A stretch of DNA of 43,988 nucleotides, from NCBI GenBank assembly GCA_016220085.1, contig JACRIN010000028.1, positions 1 to 43,988 of the forward strand, given 5' to 3'. This stretch comes from Planctomycetota bacterium. Lineage in GTDB: Bacteria; Planctomycetota; UBA1135; GCA-002686595. A model generated the notes under the pieces. It ran no database searches and was not told the DNA's origin. It worked only from the letters and a program-made list of their open reading frames with translations. This document shows, piece by piece, positions 1 through 9,338 of the stretch; the first letter of the stretch is position 1; every line of letters starts with the position of its first letter. Both the position numbers and the translations under genes were made by a program.

Positions 1-71
1 GGCATCTATGGCAATTGCCAAATAGACAACTATCGGCTCACCGCCGCGCCGCCTTGCCCACATTCGATGAT
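1..71. other. Window edge, no gene recognised
   Basis: No coding signal is visible. The stretch has lower GC than the rest of the window and holds a perfect 10-bp palindrome, GGCAATTGCC, at 10-19. It lies just beyond the point where the CHAT reading frame stops resembling its family, so it may belong to rearranged or inserted DNA. Confidence 0.3.
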
Positions 72-2460
72 TCACCGCGGTACTTTCGACGAGGACCAGC
101 CCGACGGCGGTCGATTTGTGGGTAATCGAAAGGTTCGCCGGCCGGATACGTTCAACGCGTCTTCGCCGAGTCGTTCGCTGTCGCGGGCCGCGCCGCATGC
201 CGAGAGGATGACGATCGGCGGCACGACCTTCGGGCCGCGGTCGAGGTCGGTGCTCCAGAGCTCGCCGAGCCCGTCCTTCGTCTCCGCGAGTAGCAAACCG
301 GCCGGGCGTTCGCGCTTCGGATCGTGGATGCCGTGGCGGAGCACGTGGAGGATCGCCGTATCGCCGAGCTCGAGCGCGAGGAACGCCTCGCGCGTCGCGT
401 GTTCGCCGACCCGGGTCGACGCGAGTTTGCCGAACGGTTCACAGAGCTCGCGCAGCTTGGCGTCGTCGAGCGGGAACGGCTCGGCGGAGCGCCACACCGC
501 CTGGGAGCGAGCGCTCGTGCTCGGCGCGCCGACGAACGCCAACGACTGACCCCACGCTTTCGGCGCGGGCGCGCGCGCGGCGAGCGCCATGCCGAGCGGG
601 ATCGACGGCAGGTACTCGATCGCGACGTCGAGTCCGAGCAGGCGCTTGCCGTCGAGCGAGAGAGTCTCGAACGGCACACCGCCGACGAGTTCGCCTCCGA
701 CGACGAGCAGCGTGCGCCACTGCGCGACGCGCGCGCGCACTTCGGGCGGCAACAGCTTGTCGGCGAGCGTCTTGCCGCTCTTCGCGAGCCGGTCGCGCGC
801 CTTCGTCGCCGCGGCGGTGCTGCGATCGCTCGGCAGCGTCAGCGTCGGCCGTTCGTTCAGCAGCTTGACGAGCTTCGAGCGATCCGGGACGAGCTCGTAC
901 ACGAGCGACTCTCGGTCGAGCGCGAACACGTGCAGTTCGTCGCCGACCGGCAGGAACACCAGCGCACCGCCCTGCTGGGGCAACAGCTTCGCGCGCACAT
1001 CGGCGACCGTCGCCGGAGCGAGCGCGAGCTTGCGTCCGATCGTGCCGCAGGTCTGGGCGGCGATCACGCGCTCGAGCGCTTCGCGTCGGCCGGTCTCGCC
1101 GTGCTGTCGGATCAACTCGTGGACGAGCTCTCCGAGCACCGCGCGTCGATAGTCCGCGTACAAGAAGCCGACGCCGCCGGGGCGCATCGGCGTCGAACGC
1201 CATTGCGTCAGGAAGTCGTCGAACGAGGCTTCGAGTCGCGCGAGATCCGCGTCCCGACGCTCGGTCCCGCCTTGCTCTCGCTCGATGCGGGCAGCGTAGG
1301 CTTCGAGCAGGCCCCAATGCCGCGGCGGTCGGTTGTCGGGCCCCCAGCGCGCGCGCTCGGCCTCCGGGTAGATCGAATCGAACAGCGCGCGGGCCTCCGT
1401 CAGGTACGTTTGCGCCGCGGCCGGATCGCGGTCGCGCTCCAGCGCGGTGTGCGTCAGCGCCATCGCGGCGTGCATGCGATCGATCGGACCGAGCGCCGGT
1501 TCGCGCATCGACGCGACGAGCAGTCCCTTGCCTCGCTCGTCCTCGCTCGAGCCCATCGCCGACGAGCCGCGCAGCGCGATGCCCAGCCGATACTGCAGCA
1601 CCGCACGCAGATCCGCGCGCTGGGCGTAGAGCTCGGTGCGCGCGAGCTCGTTCTCGAGCGCGTCGCGCGCGCGCTCGAGCCGTCCGGAATCGATCAGGAT
1701 GTCCGCCAGACCGCGCACGTGGTCCGATTGCGCGATCGGGTTCGGCGGGGAGGCTGCGATCAACTTGTCCTCGGTCAGCCACCACGTGTGGGCGATGTCC
1801 GGCAACCCGAGTTCGAGATAGAGCTTGCTGTAGGCTGCGCAGAGATCGCGTCGCACGGCGAGCTCACTCGGCGGCGGCGCGCAGGTGCTGTTCCGCGAGC
1901 TCCCAATCGCCGCTCGCTCGTGCGACATCACCGGCGAGCACGAGCAGCAGCGCGTAGTCCTCGGGCTTGACTCCGCGCAAGCCGTTCTTGCCACAGTCCG
2001 CGAGCCAGACCTCGAGCGCCGCGCGCGCGTCGTTGTCCCGGCCGCAACCGCGAGCGGCCAACGCGGTCGCCAGCGTGGCGTAGTAGTCGAGCCAAAGCCG
2101 TCCGGCCGGGTCGGGGATTCGCATCGCCGCGGCGTGCGCGAGCCGTGTGAGCTCGAGCGTCGAGTCACAGTCGCGACCCAGTGCGACGAAGCTGCGGTAC
2201 ACCCAGCGCACGAACTCCGTGATCGCCGCGGCATCCGGAACCGCGGAGTCGAGAGCGCGAGCTCGGAGCAGCTCGGTCAGCGCTTCCGCTTCGGTGCGCA
2301 GCGCGTCGTCGGGCGAGCCGTTGGCGGCGAGCAGGGCGTTGGCGAGCGTCTTCGAGTCGCGGGGCGCGTCTTGCGCGATCGAGAACGACGCGAGCGCGGC
2401 GAACGCGAGCGCTACCCGCGCGGGCCCTCGTAGGACGCCGTTTCGCCGTCGCCGCTCAAT
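72..2460 (-). pseudogene. TPR/CHAT-domain secreted protein, frame-disrupted
   Basis: This is the third gene of the sigma/anti-sigma operon and reads as one protein spread over two frames. The upstream part (about 2415 down to the TGA at 1864-1866) has a signal-peptide-like stretch (VALAFAALASFSIAQ) and helical TPR-like sequence. The downstream part (about 1875 to 72) continues the TPR-like helices and ends in a CHAT caspase-like domain, with a His region (LHVLRHGIHD) and the Cys motif LSACGAA. Skipping one base at GAG-T-GAG near 1867 joins the frames as ...LRAAAE-ELAVRRD. Family resemblance stops after ERLGEDALN at about 152, so the CHAT C-terminus is missing or replaced. No ATG, GTG or TTG lies in frame just before the signal peptide; the limit given here is an in-frame ATT. 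Alternatives are two separate genes (a GTG lies about 10 bases after the TGA) or sequencing errors. Confidence 0.65.
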
Positions 2461-3071
2461 GGGCGCGACGTCACGTCGATCCTGACCCGTTCCGGCCAGG
2501 CCTGCAGTTCCTCGGCGGTCCACGTGCACTTGGTTTCGTTCGCGTGCTTCGGTTCGCCGATCACGATCGAGGGATCGGCGGCATCGCGCACGATCACCTC
2601 GAAGTCGGCGTCCACTTCGCTCGTGTACTCCCACTCTAGCGTGGCGAGGATCGGCCCGGTGGTCGTGATTCGGAGGTGGTCACCGCCGTGGAGTTCGAAC
2701 GACTGCGGCGATCCGGGTTCATCGGTTCGCCACAGCGTGACCGCGACGAGCACCGCCGCCGCAAACGCGAGCATCGACGTCAGGATCACCCAGTGCGGCT
2801 TCGGCCGACGTGCGGGCTGGACGCGAGCGACGAAGTCCCGCACGAGCGCTTCGGCCTGGGCGCGATCGGGCGTCGCCAGCGCTTCGCGCAGGATCTCGTC
2901 CTGCTCGCCGGCGGCGCCGTGCAGACGGCTCTCGAGCTCGCGCAGCTCGCTCCAGATCCGCGCGCACTCCGCGCAGGCCGCGATCCGCCGTTCGGTCGCG
3001 GCGTCCGGTGGCTTCGAGCCCGAAATCAACTCCTCGAGCAGCTTCTCGTGCTCGGCATCGTGAGCATTCAC
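2412..3071 (-). CDS. Putative membrane anti-sigma factor
   Basis: A 219-residue protein with a cytoplasmic N-terminus, one membrane segment at about residues 93-115 (WVILTSMLAFAAAVLVAVTLW) and an extracytoplasmic C-terminal beta-rich domain. A CAEC pair near residues 33-36 resembles the CxxC of anti-sigma zinc fingers, but the usual His four residues earlier is Arg, so zinc binding is uncertain. The GTG start overlaps the sigma factor stop by four bases (GTGA), which indicates translational coupling. By position it should hold the upstream ECF sigma factor at the membrane and release it on an envelope signal. That role is inferred from gene order. The C-terminus runs directly into the CHAT gene. 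Confidence 0.75.
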   Translation of the reverse strand: MNAHDAEHEKLLEELISGSKPPDAATERRIAACAECARIWSELRELESRLHGAAGEQDEILREALATPDRAQAEALVRDFVARVQPARRPKPHWVILTSMLAFAAAVLVAVTLWRTDEPGSPQSFELHGGDHLRITTTGPILATLEWEYTSEVDADFEVIVRDAADPSIVIGEPKHANETKCTWTAEELQAWPERVRIDVTSRPLSGDGETASYEGPRG

Positions 3072-3646
3072 TTCCCGTCTCCCTCTTCCGCCGCGAGGAG
3101 CTCGTTGAGTCGACGCAACCCGCGGTAGTACTGTGTCTTGGCGGTGTTCGGTGAGATCCCGAGGCGCGCGCCGATCTCGTCGAACGTGCGCTCCTCGAAG
3201 TGCTTGAGTTGCACGCAGGCGCGCTCTTCGACGGAGAGCCGGGCGAGCCCGCGGTAGAGATGCTCGTAGCGCGTGAAGCGCGTCTCCGCATCGACGTGCG
3301 TCGGGTCGGGTTGCTGATCGCCGAGAACCTCGCTTCGCCGTGCGCGCCTGAGCTTGCGCACCGCGTTCATCAGCGTGTTCGAGCAGAAGCGGTAGACCCA
3401 GGTTTCGAGCGTCGCTCGACCCTCGAAGCTCTCCAGGCGCTGCCAGATCAGCGTCAGCGTCTCCTGCGACGCGTCGTTGAGCTCCGCCGGCCCGAGCGTG
3501 CGTCCGAGGCGTGTGTTCTGCGCCGCCAAGATCAACGGCACACACGCCATCCGCTTCACGAACATCTCGACCGCGGCGGGCTCGCCGCGGCGAACGCGCA
3601 GCAGGAGCTCCTTGTCCGCCTCACCCGAGTTCTCCGTGTGCAGCAT
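3068..3646 (-). CDS. ECF-type RNA polymerase sigma-70 factor
   Basis: A 192-residue sigma factor with region 2 at about residues 25-95 (ELNDASQETLTLIWQRLESFEG, then the TWVYRF motif) and region 4 at about 130-180 (LSVEERACVQLKHFEERTFDEIGARLGIS, then the recognition helix NTAKTQYYRGLRRL). Length and the absence of regions 1 and 3 fit an ECF factor. The ATG at 3646 was chosen because homology begins just after it; an in-frame upstream extension looks non-coding. It is first in an operon with a membrane anti-sigma-like protein and a CHAT protein, so it probably answers an envelope or proteolytic signal. The promoter it recognises cannot be told from this window. Confidence 0.9.
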   Translation of the reverse strand: MLHTENSGEADKELLLRVRRGEPAAVEMFVKRMACVPLILAAQNTRLGRTLGPAELNDASQETLTLIWQRLESFEGRATLETWVYRFCSNTLMNAVRKLRRARRSEVLGDQQPDPTHVDAETRFTRYEHLYRGLARLSVEERACVQLKHFEERTFDEIGARLGISPNTAKTQYYRGLRRLNELLAAEEGDGK

Positions 3647-3919
3647 GCAGCGCGACCCTTGGCCCTTCCGTTCGTTCTTACGGAAGAACCGGCGAGTCGC
3701 TACCGGTGCGAGTCGCGAGCAACGGTTTTCGCAGCGGGTTTCGCGAGGTGCGGGGGTGCATGAGGCTCGCGAGCCAAGGACGAAAATCGACGCTTGCATG
3801 GACACAGCGGGAAGTCAGTGTCCCAGGACGCACGCAGAGTTTTGCCTATCCGGGGATCCAGGGCAAACGGCTCGCCCGCGCTCGCGTCAGCCTTCGGGAG
3901 CTAGAGTGGCGCGCTCGCG

Positions 3920-5086
3920 ATGGCCGCCCTGCTGCACGAAAGCCTGCCGAGTCTCACCGCCGAGCAGTTGCACGCGCTCCCCGACCGGGTGTGCATCGAC
4001 CTGCGCAGCCCGAGCGAGTTCGCCGAGGATCACGTGCCCGGCGCGGTCAACTTGCCGTTGTTCGACGATGTCGAGCGCGCGGTGATCGGCACGCTGTACC
4101 GGCGCGAATCGCCACAGGCGGCCTTCGAGGAGGCGCGCGGGATCGCCAGGCGCAAGCTCATCGACCTGGTCGGCTCGATCGCGCGCGTCGCGGGCTCGGA
4201 ACTTCCTCACGCCGACCTGGAAGCGCGTTTCGCGCGGCTGACCGAGCACGGGATCGCAGCGCTGGAACGCGGCCTCGAGGCGCGGCCCGAAGCACTGCCG
4301 ATCGCCAGGCCGATCGTGCTGCACTGCTGGCGCGGTGGGTTGCGGTCGCGGAGCGTGGTCGCCCTGGTGCGCGGGCTCGGACTCTCCGACGCGCGCCTGT
4401 TGATCGGCGGGTACCGCGCGTATCGGCAAGGCGTGGTGCGCACGCTCGCGGAATGGAGCGCGCCCGCGAGCTTCGTCCTGCGCGGTTGGACCGGCGTCGG
4501 CAAGACGTTGGTGTTGCGCGAGCTCGAGCGATTGCGGCCGGGCTGGACGATCGACCTCGAAGCCGCGGCCGGGCATCGGAGCTCGATCCTCGGGATGGTC
4601 GGGCTCGAGCCGTGTTCTCAGAAGGAGTTCGAGTCGCGGTTGGCGACGCGCTTGCGCGCCGGGTTCCCCGGACCGGTCGTGTTCGAAGGGGAGAGCCGCA
4701 AAGTCGGCGACGCGATCGTCCCGCCGAAGCTGTGGGACGCGCTCGACCGCGGCACCAACGTGCTGCTCGAAGCGACGGTCGAGCGCAGGATCGACGTCCT
4801 GCTCGCCGACTACCTGGAGCGCTCGGAGAGCCGCGACGAGCTCCGCGCGCGGCTGCCGTTCATCGAAGAGCGGCTCGGCAAGGTGAAGTGGAAGGGGAAG
4901 CTGGTCGCGCTGCTCGATCGAGGCGAGGAGCGCGAGCTCGTGCGCACGCTGCTCGACCTCTACTACGATCCGCTCTACCGCCACTCCGAGAAGTGCCGCC
5001 GGTACGCGGCGACGATCGACGCGACCGACCCCGCGCGGGCGGCTCGGGCGGTGGTCGAGCACGTCGAGGCCTCGCTGCGTCGTTGA
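3920..5086 (+). CDS. mnmH: tRNA 2-selenouridine synthase
   Basis: A 388-residue MnmH/SelU (YbbB) protein. In this family the enzyme replaces sulfur of 2-thiouridine at the tRNA wobble position with selenium, passing through a geranylated intermediate and using selenophosphate. An N-terminal rhodanese domain carries the catalytic Cys136 in HCWRGGLRSRS, and a P-loop domain carries GWTGVGKT at 189-196. The length matches the family. It stands alone, convergent with the next gene. Its presence implies that the genome encodes selenophosphate synthetase (SelD), which is not in this window. The ATG at 3920 is the only start consistent with the rhodanese N-terminus. Confidence 0.92.
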   Translation: MAALLHESLPSLTAEQLHALPDRVCIDLRSPSEFAEDHVPGAVNLPLFDDVERAVIGTLYRRESPQAAFEEARGIARRKLIDLVGSIARVAGSELPHADLEARFARLTEHGIAALERGLEARPEALPIARPIVLHCWRGGLRSRSVVALVRGLGLSDARLLIGGYRAYRQGVVRTLAEWSAPASFVLRGWTGVGKTLVLRELERLRPGWTIDLEAAAGHRSSILGMVGLEPCSQKEFESRLATRLRAGFPGPVVFEGESRKVGDAIVPPKLWDALDRGTNVLLEATVERRIDVLLADYLERSESRDELRARLPFIEERLGKVKWKGKLVALLDRGEERELVRTLLDLYYDPLYRHSEKCRRYAATIDATDPARAARAVVEHVEASLRR

Positions 5087-5138
5087 CCGTGCGGGCGCGA
5101 GCGACTTCCGGCGCTGACCTCTCGACACCTCGACTCCG

Positions 5139-5525
5139 CTACGCCGCGGCTCGCGTCTCCCGCGTGCCACGCCAGACGAAGTAGGCGCCCGCGGCGACCA
5201 GCGGGCCCGACATCAGCGCGTACACGGCGCCGTTGTGGAAGAACCACGCGGTCACGAGCCCGAACGCGACGAAGAGGACACCCGCCCACAGCGGTCGTTT
5301 CCACGCGAGCCACGCCGCACCGACGATCGGGATCACGATCGTCAGGCCCTCGGCGAGCAACGCGGGCCCTTCGTTCCAGTGCGAGGCGATCACGAACCAA
5401 GTCCAGAACGCGGCGACCGCCCATACCAGGCCGAGCACCGTGCGATGGAGGACCTTGGAGGCCCCCGATTCACCCGGGTCGCGCGATTCACTCGTTCCGT
5501 TCGTTTGCACTCTCGTCATCGTCAT
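5139..5525 (-). CDS. Small integral membrane protein
   Basis: A 128-residue protein with a polar N-terminus of about 25 residues and four predicted membrane helices (about 27-48, 55-74, 78-96 and 99-117, rich in W, F and A). It ends in a basic tail. The start is well supported by an AGGAG Shine-Dalgarno element six bases before the ATG. It resembles small uncharacterised four-helix membrane proteins, and no substrate or partner can be assigned. It lies 232 bases downstream of the GT9/radical SAM gene on the same strand and may be co-transcribed with it, though the gap makes an own promoter as likely. Confidence 0.75.
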   Translation of the reverse strand: MTMTRVQTNGTSESRDPGESGASKVLHRTVLGLVWAVAAFWTWFVIASHWNEGPALLAEGLTIVIPIVGAAWLAWKRPLWAGVLFVAFGLVTAWFFHNGAVYALMSGPLVAAGAYFVWRGTRETRAAA

Positions 5526-5757
5526 CTTGCACTCCTGCCGCCGTCGGGCGGCGTTTCGAGATGACTCCAGGATCGACGTTCACCGCCACGCGCGCCGCTC
5601 AGGACTTCCGATCGGATCGCCAAGCAGCGGTGATCCGCGGGGAGAGCTCTTCGCTCAGCGAGCTCGACGCTACGAGTACGCCGTGCTGCGTCGACCGACG
5701 TACGCGCCGACGAAGCGCGCGCCGAAAACAGTGGCGCCGAACGCCGCGCGAAGCCCT
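5526..5757 (-). promoter_or_regulatory. Leader of the small membrane protein with hairpin next to its RBS
   Basis: This 232-base gap carries a perfect 6-bp inverted repeat, GCCGCC-CGAC-GGCGGC on the mRNA strand (5537-5552). It ends directly against the AGGAG ribosome binding site at 5532-5536. It could be a terminator-like element or could modulate access to the RBS. No promoter could be picked with confidence. Confidence 0.3.
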
Positions 5758-8427
5758 TCAGGTGTTGCGCAGCAGCAGCGCGAGGCCCTCGCGCGCTTGC
5801 GCCTTGAGCTCGTAGAGGCTTTTCGCGCTGCGCAGGCGTCGCCAGAGGTAGCTCGGGCGCAGGTAGAAGCGGCGAACCATGCGCTTCTTCATCGCGAGCA
5901 TCGCGTCGCGGTCGAGCGTGCGCGTCGGCAAGAACGCTTCCGCGCCGCCTTGGTCCATCACGAGATCTGCGGGATCGACGAGCCCGAGCTCGATCGAACG
6001 CGCGCGGAACGGCGTGCCGAAGCGCGGCACGGCCATGTTGACGCTCATGAAGTCGAGGTCGAGCTCGATCGCGAGTTCGAGCGAGCTCTCCAACGTCTCC
6101 TCGGTCTCCTCGGGCAGCCCGATGATGAACGTGCCGACCGTGCGCAGACCGTGGCGCTTCGCGCGCGCGAAGCCCGCGACGACGTCCTCGCGGGTGTAGA
6201 CCTTCTTGTACTTCGCGAGCAGCTCGTCGTCGGCGGTTTCGACGCCCATGATCAACGTGTGGCAACCCGCGCGCTTCATCGCGGCGAGCAGCTCGTCGTC
6301 CGCGCGATCCGGGCGCGTGAACGTCGTCCACGAAAGGTCGCCGCGCTCCTCCAGCGCCTTGCAGAGCTCCAACGCGCGCGCCTTCTGCACGCCGAACGTC
6401 TGATCGAGGAAGAAGGTCTCGCGGATGCCGCGGGCGCGCAGCTCGTCGAGCTCCTCGAGCACGTCCTCGACCGGCCGCGTCTGGAACCCGAGCGTGCTGA
6501 TCACGCAGAACGTGCACTGGTACGGGCAGCCGTAGTCGGTCAGCACCGTCGCGAAGCGCGCGTGCTTGGCGAAGGAGAAGTGGTAGCCGTGTTCGGGGAA
6601 GAGCTCGTGCCTCGGCCGCGGCACACGGTACGCGCCACGTTGCGTGCGCCGGCCCTTGATGCGCCACACGCGCGCTCTGTCGTCGCGAATCGTCATCTCC
6701 TCGACCTCCGGCAGATTGCCGGCGAGGTAGTGGACGACGTCTTGGTTGGTGAAGACGTGCAGCGCGGCTTCGAGCCACGGCTCTTGCTTCAAGCGCTCTT
6801 CCGACCGCTCGTGGAGCACGTCGCCGAGCGCGAGCACGCGCCGGCCGCGCTCGGCCTGATCGGCGAGGAACGCGCGGTCCTGCTCCCACGACACCGAGCC
6901 GACGAGGGACACGATCACCTCGGGCCCGAACGCGTCGACTCGACTGCGCGCTTGGTCGGGAGCGAGCCGCTCGGCGATGCAGTCGAGCACCTGCACGTCG
7001 TGGTGCGTCGCGAGCGAGCCCGACATCACCACCAGATCGATCGGGTGGAACAGGTAGTTCGACTTCGTCGTCTTCGAGCAGAAGTAGTCGCGGATGTAGA
7101 CCTGCGCTCCCGGCGGATTGAGCAGCAAGACGCGCATCGAATGAACCTCGGGGCCGCCGGGAGCCTCGGGGACCCCGGGGCGCTCGGCGAACGACGAGGG
7201 GTTCGGCGCGGCGCGCGGGCGCTCGGGGACGAGCTCGAAATCCTCGCCGCGCATCAGGCCACGCGCGTTGGCGAGCACTTCGTCGACGGAGATCGCGACC
7301 AAGCACTGCGGGTGGCCCCAGATGCAGCTCGAGAGCTTGTTGTCGTGCACGTTGATGCACGGGCTGCACGGCGGCGGACGATAGAGAGCGCGCGCTCGCA
7401 AGCCGATCGGACCGTACATCACCGGCGTTTCGGGTCCGAAGAGGCCGAGCGTCGGCGCGCCGATCGCCGCGGCGAGATGCATCGGGCCGGAGTCGTTGGA
7501 GACGACCACCGACGCTCGCGCGAGCAGCGCGACGAGCTCGGGCGTCGTCAGCTCGCCCGCGAGGTTGAGCACGCGGAGCGACGCGGCGGGCTCGCACGCG
7601 AGCGCCGTGTACTCGCGCTCGCGCGCGGAGCCGATGAACACGACCGCGACGCCTTCCTCGCGCGCGAGCCGATCGGCGAGCACGGCGAAGTTCTCGCGCG
7701 GCCAGCGGCGTTCGAGCGAGAGCTCGCCGGCGTTCGGATTGAGCACTGCGAACGCGTCCTCGCGTGCGACACCGCGCGCTTCGAGCAACGCGTCGACGCG
7801 CTCGACGTCGCGAGCGTCGTAGCGGTGCGGCGCGAGGTCGTTCGCTGTCACGTTGCGGCCGTTCTCGCCGCCGGCGAGCACGCGGAAGTTGCGCGCGACG
7901 TGCCAGTAGCGGTTGAACGGCGCGCTGTCGGTGTGGAAGCCGCCGCGCCAGACGTTCGGTGCCGCGAAACCGTGCGTGCGCGGCGCGCCGGTCGCGAGCG
8001 AGATCAGCGCGGAGAAGCGCGTGAAGAACTCGAAGTCGTAGACCTCGTCGAAACGCTCGCGCCGAAGCCCGCGCAAGAGCCGCGCGATGCGCCCGAAGAC
8101 GCCGAGCCAGCTCGCGCTCGTGACGTCGACGCACAGGACGCGATCGAAGACGCCGAGCGCTTCGGCGCTCGCCCGGTTCTGCGCGAGCGTCAGGAAGACG
8201 AGCTCGGCGTTCGGATGGTGCGCGCGCAGCGTCGCGATCGCCGGCGTCAGCAGTTGGAGGCTGCCGATGCCCCAGAACTTGATCGCGAGCACGCGCTTCA
8301 CCGGCCGCGCCGGCGACCATAGCTTGCGCGCCCAGCGCCACGGCTGCAGCGCGACGCACGCGAGCGCCCCGAGCCGCTGGTCGGCGTGCTGCAGCGCGTG
8401 CATCGGGATCGGGCGACGTTCGGGCAC
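5758..8427 (-). CDS. GT9 heptosyltransferase fused to B12-type radical SAM enzyme
   Basis: One frame of 889 residues holds two proteins. Residues about 40-410 form a GT9 ADP-heptose:LPS heptosyltransferase-like domain (KFWGIGSLQLL near the N-terminus; NPNAGELSLERRWP; VVSNDSGPMHLAAAIG, which is the GT9 sugar-nucleotide site). Residues about 431-889 form a cobalamin-binding-type radical SAM enzyme (MRVLLLNPPG start; cluster motif GCPYQCTFC with Cys634, 638 and 641; GVETADDELL; IGLPEETEET). The linker (about 411-430) is rich in Pro and Gly. Met431 (codon at 7137) is preceded by GAGG about eight bases away, so the radical SAM half may also be translated separately. The cobalamin His motif DxHxxG is not visible. 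The start is GTG at 8427; ATG at 8403 is an alternative. The product probably acts on lipopolysaccharide or another glycolipid. Confidence 0.85.
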   Translation of the reverse strand: MPERRPIPMHALQHADQRLGALACVALQPWRWARKLWSPARPVKRVLAIKFWGIGSLQLLTPAIATLRAHHPNAELVFLTLAQNRASAEALGVFDRVLCVDVTSASWLGVFGRIARLLRGLRRERFDEVYDFEFFTRFSALISLATGAPRTHGFAAPNVWRGGFHTDSAPFNRYWHVARNFRVLAGGENGRNVTANDLAPHRYDARDVERVDALLEARGVAREDAFAVLNPNAGELSLERRWPRENFAVLADRLAREEGVAVVFIGSAREREYTALACEPAASLRVLNLAGELTTPELVALLARASVVVSNDSGPMHLAAAIGAPTLGLFGPETPVMYGPIGLRARALYRPPPCSPCINVHDNKLSSCIWGHPQCLVAISVDEVLANARGLMRGEDFELVPERPRAAPNPSSFAERPGVPEAPGGPEVHSMRVLLLNPPGAQVYIRDYFCSKTTKSNYLFHPIDLVVMSGSLATHHDVQVLDCIAERLAPDQARSRVDAFGPEVIVSLVGSVSWEQDRAFLADQAERGRRVLALGDVLHERSEERLKQEPWLEAALHVFTNQDVVHYLAGNLPEVEEMTIRDDRARVWRIKGRRTQRGAYRVPRPRHELFPEHGYHFSFAKHARFATVLTDYGCPYQCTFCVISTLGFQTRPVEDVLEELDELRARGIRETFFLDQTFGVQKARALELCKALEERGDLSWTTFTRPDRADDELLAAMKRAGCHTLIMGVETADDELLAKYKKVYTREDVVAGFARAKRHGLRTVGTFIIGLPEETEETLESSLELAIELDLDFMSVNMAVPRFGTPFRARSIELGLVDPADLVMDQGGAEAFLPTRTLDRDAMLAMKKRMVRRFYLRPSYLWRRLRSAKSLYELKAQAREGLALLLRNT

Positions 8428-8525
8428 GGCGTGACCAGTCTAGGGGGCCGCACCGGAAGTCGCATCGGGCCCGTGCGAAGCGTCGCTCGACCTTACGAAG
8501 AGAATTCCGCCCGACGCGCTCCGAC

Positions 8526-8544
8526 TCGGCGCGCTTGGCGCCGA
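8526..8544. other. Perfect 7-bp inverted repeat
   Basis: TCGGCGC and GCGCCGA separated by five bases lie in the gap between the divergent GT9/radical SAM gene and the helical protein gene. It may be an operator for either side or a chance GC-rich hairpin. Confidence 0.25.
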
Positions 8545-8601
8545 TTCGCGGCGTTCGCGAACTGGCCAGCGAGGGAGGCGAGAGCCCATGACGGTCCTTG
8601 C

Positions 8602-9205
8602 ATGTCCGCTGTTCGCCTTCGCGCGGTCAGCAAGCTCATCGAGAAGAACGCGAAGGCGCTGCAAGAGGAACTCGAAGCCCGGAAGCCGGGTCAACCGGAA
8701 ACGGCCGAGCTCGTGAAGTCCGCCGTCGCGCTGCGCGAGCCGGTGGTCGAACGCGCGGACCTGCCTGCGGCGCTCGCTGACACCGGCTCGTTGCGCGCCG
8801 AAGACGCCGTGCTGCGCACGCTGCGCGAGTGGAACGGCTCGCTCGAATCCTTCGTGGCCTCGGAGCTCGTGCCGAGCCACACGAAGGATCCGGATCCGCC
8901 GCGCGCGCGCCGTTTTCGCGGCGGCGACCGAGCTCTCGACGCGCCGCACGGCTGGCTGGCTTTGCGGGCTCTACCCGAAGTTCGAGGCGATTCGGGCGCA
9001 GCGACTGCCGCGGCCGCCTCCGATCGACCCGAACAAGCCGAAGGAGTTCGCCAAGGCCGCCGCCGCACTCCAGAAGCTCGGAGTCGCGGCGAACCAGATG
9101 ATGGTCGTGCTGAACCTGGAGGCGGCGTCGACCGAGGAGCTCGCTCGCTTCGGCAAGAGCGCGGGTTTCGAATCGCCGCCCGCCGACGGCCAGCCGTCGG
9201 CCTAG
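8602..9205 (+). pseudogene. Helical protein of unknown function, frameshifted
   Basis: Two coding-like halves lie in different frames. From ATG 8602 the first reads MSAVRLRAVSKLIEK...REWNGSLESFVASELVPSHTKD. From about 8909 the second reads AVFAAATELSTRR...GWLCGLYPKFEAIRAQ...QKLGVAANQMMVVLNLEAAS and ends at TAG 9203-9205. The switch falls in an alternating GC run at about 8897-8911, where removing one base would give one protein of about 200 residues. It is mostly alpha-helical with a Pro-rich link; no family was recognised. It could be a true pseudogene, a phase-variable gene, or an assembly error in the GC repeat. Confidence 0.6.
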
Positions 9206-9338
9206 TGGGGCAAGTGGGTCGAGCGCAACCTCTCGAAGCTCCCTGCGACGCGTGCTCCGGCGCCTGCGAAGTAGACCTGCGTTGAATGTCCGGTCGGCGA
9301 GAAGCGTAAGCTCGCCGCTCGAACTCCAAGGAGACGCC

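Noticed and set aside
1858..1872. Programmed frameshift in the CHAT gene
   Set aside because: The site GAG-TGA-GCT lacks a slippery codon such as the CTT-TGA of prfB, and no internal Shine-Dalgarno-like stimulator is seen. A mutation or error is simpler.
5233..8322. Very long open frame antisense to the GT9/radical SAM gene
   Set aside because: Its translation is rich in Arg, Ala, Glu and Val without motifs. It follows from high GC at third positions of the true gene, as do similar frames opposite purF, the paired radical SAM genes and the propeller gene.
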